A stretch of 7,241 bases of DNA from Paracoccaceae bacterium (GTDB lineage: Bacteria; Pseudomonadota; Alphaproteobacteria; Rhodobacterales; Rhodobacteraceae): NCBI GenBank assembly GCA_012036325.1, contig JAAUPC010000179.1, forward strand, positions 1-7,241, given 5' to 3'. Below, piece by piece: positions 5,419 through 7,241 of this stretch. Each line of letters opens with the position of its first letter. The first letter of the stretch is position 1. Both the position numbers and the translations under genes were made by a program. The notes under the pieces are model-generated. The model was not told where the DNA came from and did not search any database. It saw only the letters and a list, made by a program, of their open reading frames with translations.

Positions 5419-6288
5419 TCACCCCCAGGTCGGAAAATACTTGCCCGCGGGCGAGGCGGTGAAGATCTCGCACCCCGTGGCGGTCACGCCAACCGAATGT
5501 TCAAACTGCGCCGACAGGGATTTGTCGCGGGTGACGGCGGTCCAGTCATCGGCCAGAACCTTGGTTTCAGGGCGGCCAAGGTTCACCATCGGCTCAATGG
5601 TGAAGAACATGCCCTCTTCCAGCACCGGGCCCGAGCCTGGGCGGCCGTAGTGCAGCACGTTCGGCGGTGCGTGGAACACCCGGCCAAGCCCATGGCCGCA
5701 GAAATCGCGGACGACGGACATGCCCTTGCCTTCGACATAGGACTGGATGGCATGGCCGATGTCGCCAAAGGTGTTGCCGGGCTTCACCGCTGCAATCCCG
5801 CGCATCGTGGCTTCATATGTCTCAGTGATCAGGCGTTCGGCCATGCGCGACAAGGTGCCCGCCGCATACATCCGGCTGGTATCGCCGAACCAGCCATCCA
5901 CGATCACCGTCACGTCGATGTTCAGAATATCGCCGTCCTTGAGCGCGTCATCCTTGCGGCGCTTTTCCAGATCGCGCGAGATCGTCTCGGACTTGCTCAT
6001 CGGGATCGGCGCGCCGGGGATGCCGTGGCAGACGACATGATTCACCGAAATGCAGGACGCGTGGCGATAGCCCTTGTAGCCGATGGTGGCCGAAGTGACG
6101 CCATGGCGCTTGATCTCAGCGGTGATGAAATCATCAATCGCGGCGGTGGTCGTGCCAGGCATGACCATGGCAGCAACGGCGTCCAGAATCTCGGCCGCGA
6201 TCCGTCCCGCAGCCCGCATGCCGGCAAAGTCCGCATCTTCATAGATGCGGATGCCATCCCGGGTGATCCGTGCGCGAACGTGGTCCAA
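5419..6288 (-). CDS. map: Type I methionine aminopeptidase (EC 3.4.11.18)
   Basis: This cytosolic dinuclear-metal protease removes the initiator Met from nascent proteins. All catalytic residues are visible: substrate-binding His88 (NHVVCHG), metal ligands Asp125 (NIDVTV), Asp136 (FGDTSRMY), His199 (CGHGLGRVFH), Glu232 (FTIEPM) and Glu263 (QFEHSVGVT), plus His206. Spacings from Asp125 onward (11, 63, 33, 31) equal those I recall for E. coli MetAP. The His-to-Asp spacing is 37 rather than 18, because of a charged insertion at about residues 93-114. The start is a TTG at 6286-6288 with AGGAGA six bases upstream, followed by RITRDGIRIY, the usual beginning in this group. The protein has 289 residues. 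The frame stays open upstream to 7161, but that is antisense shadow of the neighbouring gene. It is convergent with the 126-residue gene and divergent from the CinA-like gene. Confidence 0.95.
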   Translation of the reverse strand: MDHVRARITRDGIRIYEDADFAGMRAAGRIAAEILDAVAAMVMPGTTTAAIDDFITAEIKRHGVTSATIGYKGYRHASCISVNHVVCHGIPGAPIPMSKSETISRDLEKRRKDDALKDGDILNIDVTVIVDGWFGDTSRMYAAGTLSRMAERLITETYEATMRGIAAVKPGNTFGDIGHAIQSYVEGKGMSVVRDFCGHGLGRVFHAPPNVLHYGRPGSGPVLEEGMFFTIEPMVNLGRPETKVLADDWTAVTRDKSLSAQFEHSVGVTATGCEIFTASPAGKYFPTWG

Positions 6289-6294
6289 GGCAAG

Positions 6295-6300
6295 TCTCCT
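6295..6300 (-). promoter_or_regulatory. Ribosome-binding site deciding the map TTG start
   Basis: AGGAGA on the minus strand lies six bases before the TTG at 6286-6288. No ATG or GTG exists in frame nearby: the first Met is residue 24, inside the conserved domain. The rare TTG start is therefore the best choice. Confidence 0.6.
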
Positions 6301-6349
6301 GTCCGCCCTATTTAGGCGTCCTCGGCGCAATTGGCCAGAGCCACGGGCT

Positions 6350-6377
6350 TTGAAACCAGGGCAAGCGGGGCTATACC
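6350..6377 (+). promoter_or_regulatory. Candidate promoter for the CinA-like gene
   Basis: TTGAAA (6350-6355, five of six to the -35 consensus) and TATACC (6372-6377, four of six to the -10) are separated by 16 bases in the 117-base divergent gap between map and the CinA-like gene. Transcription would start near 6384, leaving a leader of about 22 bases that includes the ribosome-binding site. Identified by eye only. I saw no equally good promoter for map on the other strand. Confidence 0.4.
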
Positions 6378-6405
6378 CGCGACTGTGAACAGAGGAAGGG
6401 GCCAG

Positions 6406-7125
6406 ATGACCAATCCAACCGCCGCGATACTGGTGATCGGCGATGAAATCCTGTCCGGCCGCACGCGCGATTCGAACATGCACCATCTTGCGCAGGAACT
6501 GACCCGGATCGGCATCACCCTGCGCGAGGCGCGGGTGGTTGCGGATGTGCATGCTGATATCGTCGCGGCTGTCCGGGCGCTGTCGGCGACCCATACCCAT
6601 GTCTTCACCAGCGGTGGCATTGGCCCCACGCATGACGACATCACCGCCGATGCCGTTGCCGATGCCATGGGGGCGACCATCACCCACCGTGCCGATGCCA
6701 TGGCGCTGCTGCAGGCGCATTACGACCGCGCCGGTCTTCCGTTCAACGAGGCCCGCCAGCGCATGGCCCGCATCCCGGAAGGGGCAACGCTGATCGACAA
6801 CCCCGTGTCCACCGCCCCGGGCTTCACGCTGGGGAATGTGCATGTGATGGCGGGGGTGCCGAACATCTTTCAGGCCATGGTCGCCAGCGTCCTGCCCAAG
6901 CTGACTGGCGGCGCGCCGCTTCTGTCGCAATCCCTGCGCGTCAACCGGGGCGAGGGTGAGATTGCCGGTCCCTTCGGCGCGCTGGCGGCGGAATATCCAG
7001 ACCTGTCGATGGGGTCTTACCCCTTCGTCCAGAACGGCGCGCATGGCACCAATCTGGTGATCCGTGGCACCGATCCGGCGCTGCTCGATGCCGCCATGAT
7101 CCGCCTGACCCGGCTTTTCGGATGA
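6406..7125 (+). CDS. Competence/damage-inducible protein A, CinA N-terminal (MoCF-like) domain protein
   Basis: This is a stand-alone MoCF_biosynth/CinA-N domain (COG1058-type) of 239 residues. Family signatures are GDEILSGRTRDSN (12-24), TSGGIGPTHDDIT (68-80), FNEARQRMARIPEGA (113-127), NPVSTAPGF (132-140) and a GVPNIF loop (150-155). COG1058 proteins are linked to hydrolysis of ADP-ribose, FAD and related dinucleotides. The fold is shared with MoaB/Mog, but the signatures here are CinA-like, so a molybdopterin role is less likely. The C-terminal CinA_C (NMN deamidase) domain is absent, so this is the short form. The start at ATG 6406 has AGAGGAAGGGG (6391-6401) just upstream. A longer in-frame ATG at 6331 would add 25 residues not typical of the family and cover the predicted promoter. 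The stop overlaps the start of the next gene (ATGA), indicating an operon. Confidence 0.92.
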   Translation: MTNPTAAILVIGDEILSGRTRDSNMHHLAQELTRIGITLREARVVADVHADIVAAVRALSATHTHVFTSGGIGPTHDDITADAVADAMGATITHRADAMALLQAHYDRAGLPFNEARQRMARIPEGATLIDNPVSTAPGFTLGNVHVMAGVPNIFQAMVASVLPKLTGGAPLLSQSLRVNRGEGEIAGPFGALAAEYPDLSMGSYPFVQNGAHGTNLVIRGTDPALLDAAMIRLTRLFG

Positions 7126-7241
7126 CGCCCGACACCATTGCCGCCGTGATGGAGGCGACATGGCCCCCCGCGCACCACTGGCAGGCGGGGCCTTTCCTGA
7201 TGCGCGACGGTGCGGGCGGCGGCAAGCGCGTGTCAGCCGCC
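7122..7241 (+). CDS. N-terminus of a probable GNAT-family acetyltransferase (cut by window edge)
   Basis: Only 40 codons are visible before the window ends. The ATG at 7122-7124 overlaps the stop of the CinA-like gene (ATGA), so translation is probably coupled. The peptide contains ATWPPAHHWQAGPFLMRDG followed by GGGKRVSAA. From memory, Rhodobacteraceae GNAT acetyltransferases next to cinA begin with a similar pattern (EATWPPA…GPW-IR-G-GGGKRVSAA). The acetyl-CoA binding motif would lie beyond the edge, so the assignment depends on resemblance of the N-terminus and on gene order. The substrate is unknown. Confidence 0.65.
   Translation, partial: MTPDTIAAVMEATWPPAHHWQAGPFLMRDGAGGGKRVSAA

Noticed and set aside
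5414..5426. GGGGG-TCA-CCCCC palindrome at the end of map
   Set aside because: It is short, overlaps the map stop codon and has no T-run. Not strong enough to call as a separate terminator.
6289..7161. Open frame of about 290 codons on the minus strand, continuous with map and antisense to the CinA-like gene
   Set aside because: High-GC codon bias of the opposite strand produces long open frames. The translation is His/Arg/Gly-rich with no family features, and map has its own start and ribosome-binding site at 6288-6300.

Overview
The window is GC-rich, densely coding chromosomal DNA. Its gene content and order point to an alphaproteobacterium of the Rhodobacteraceae (Rhodobacter/Roseobacter group). 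The indications are a divergent ftsEX / membrane zinc-ribbon pair, an ilvD followed by a DUF6478-like gene, and a map gene next to a stand-alone CinA-N gene followed by a GNAT gene. This placement rests on recognised protein families, not on a database search.

Layout. Positions 1-987 (minus strand) hold ftsX (cut by the left edge) and ftsE, which overlap by the stop/start bases. A 199-base divergent intergenic region (988-1186) separates them from a plus-strand gene for an N-terminal zinc-ribbon protein with a long acidic Ala/Pro-rich linker and a C-terminal membrane segment (1187-2388). That gene is broken by a -1 shift near 2152-2209. A 95-base gap leads to ilvD (2484-4217), then a DUF6478-like gene (4226-4998) that is also broken by a -1 shift near 4620-4632, then a 126-residue protein of unknown function (5006-5386). 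These three genes are tightly spaced and probably co-transcribed. A small hairpin separates them from the convergent map gene (5419-6288, minus strand, TTG start). Divergent from map is a MoCF/CinA-N gene (6406-7125), whose stop overlaps the start of a partial GNAT-like gene (7122-7241).

Biology. FtsEX is the membrane ATPase complex that links septum formation to cell-wall hydrolysis. IlvD performs the third common step of valine/isoleucine synthesis. MetAP removes N-terminal methionine. The CinA-N protein is probably a nucleotide or cofactor pyrophosphatase. These are housekeeping genes, and I see no mobile element, CRISPR array, RNA gene or defence system.

The most notable signals are the two same-direction frame breaks in otherwise well-conserved genes, one of which sits exactly on a CCCTTTG heptamer in slippery phase, and a 19-residue insertion next to the active site of the methionine aminopeptidase. 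I do not see a convincing undescribed system. The frame breaks are most simply explained by single-base sequence errors.
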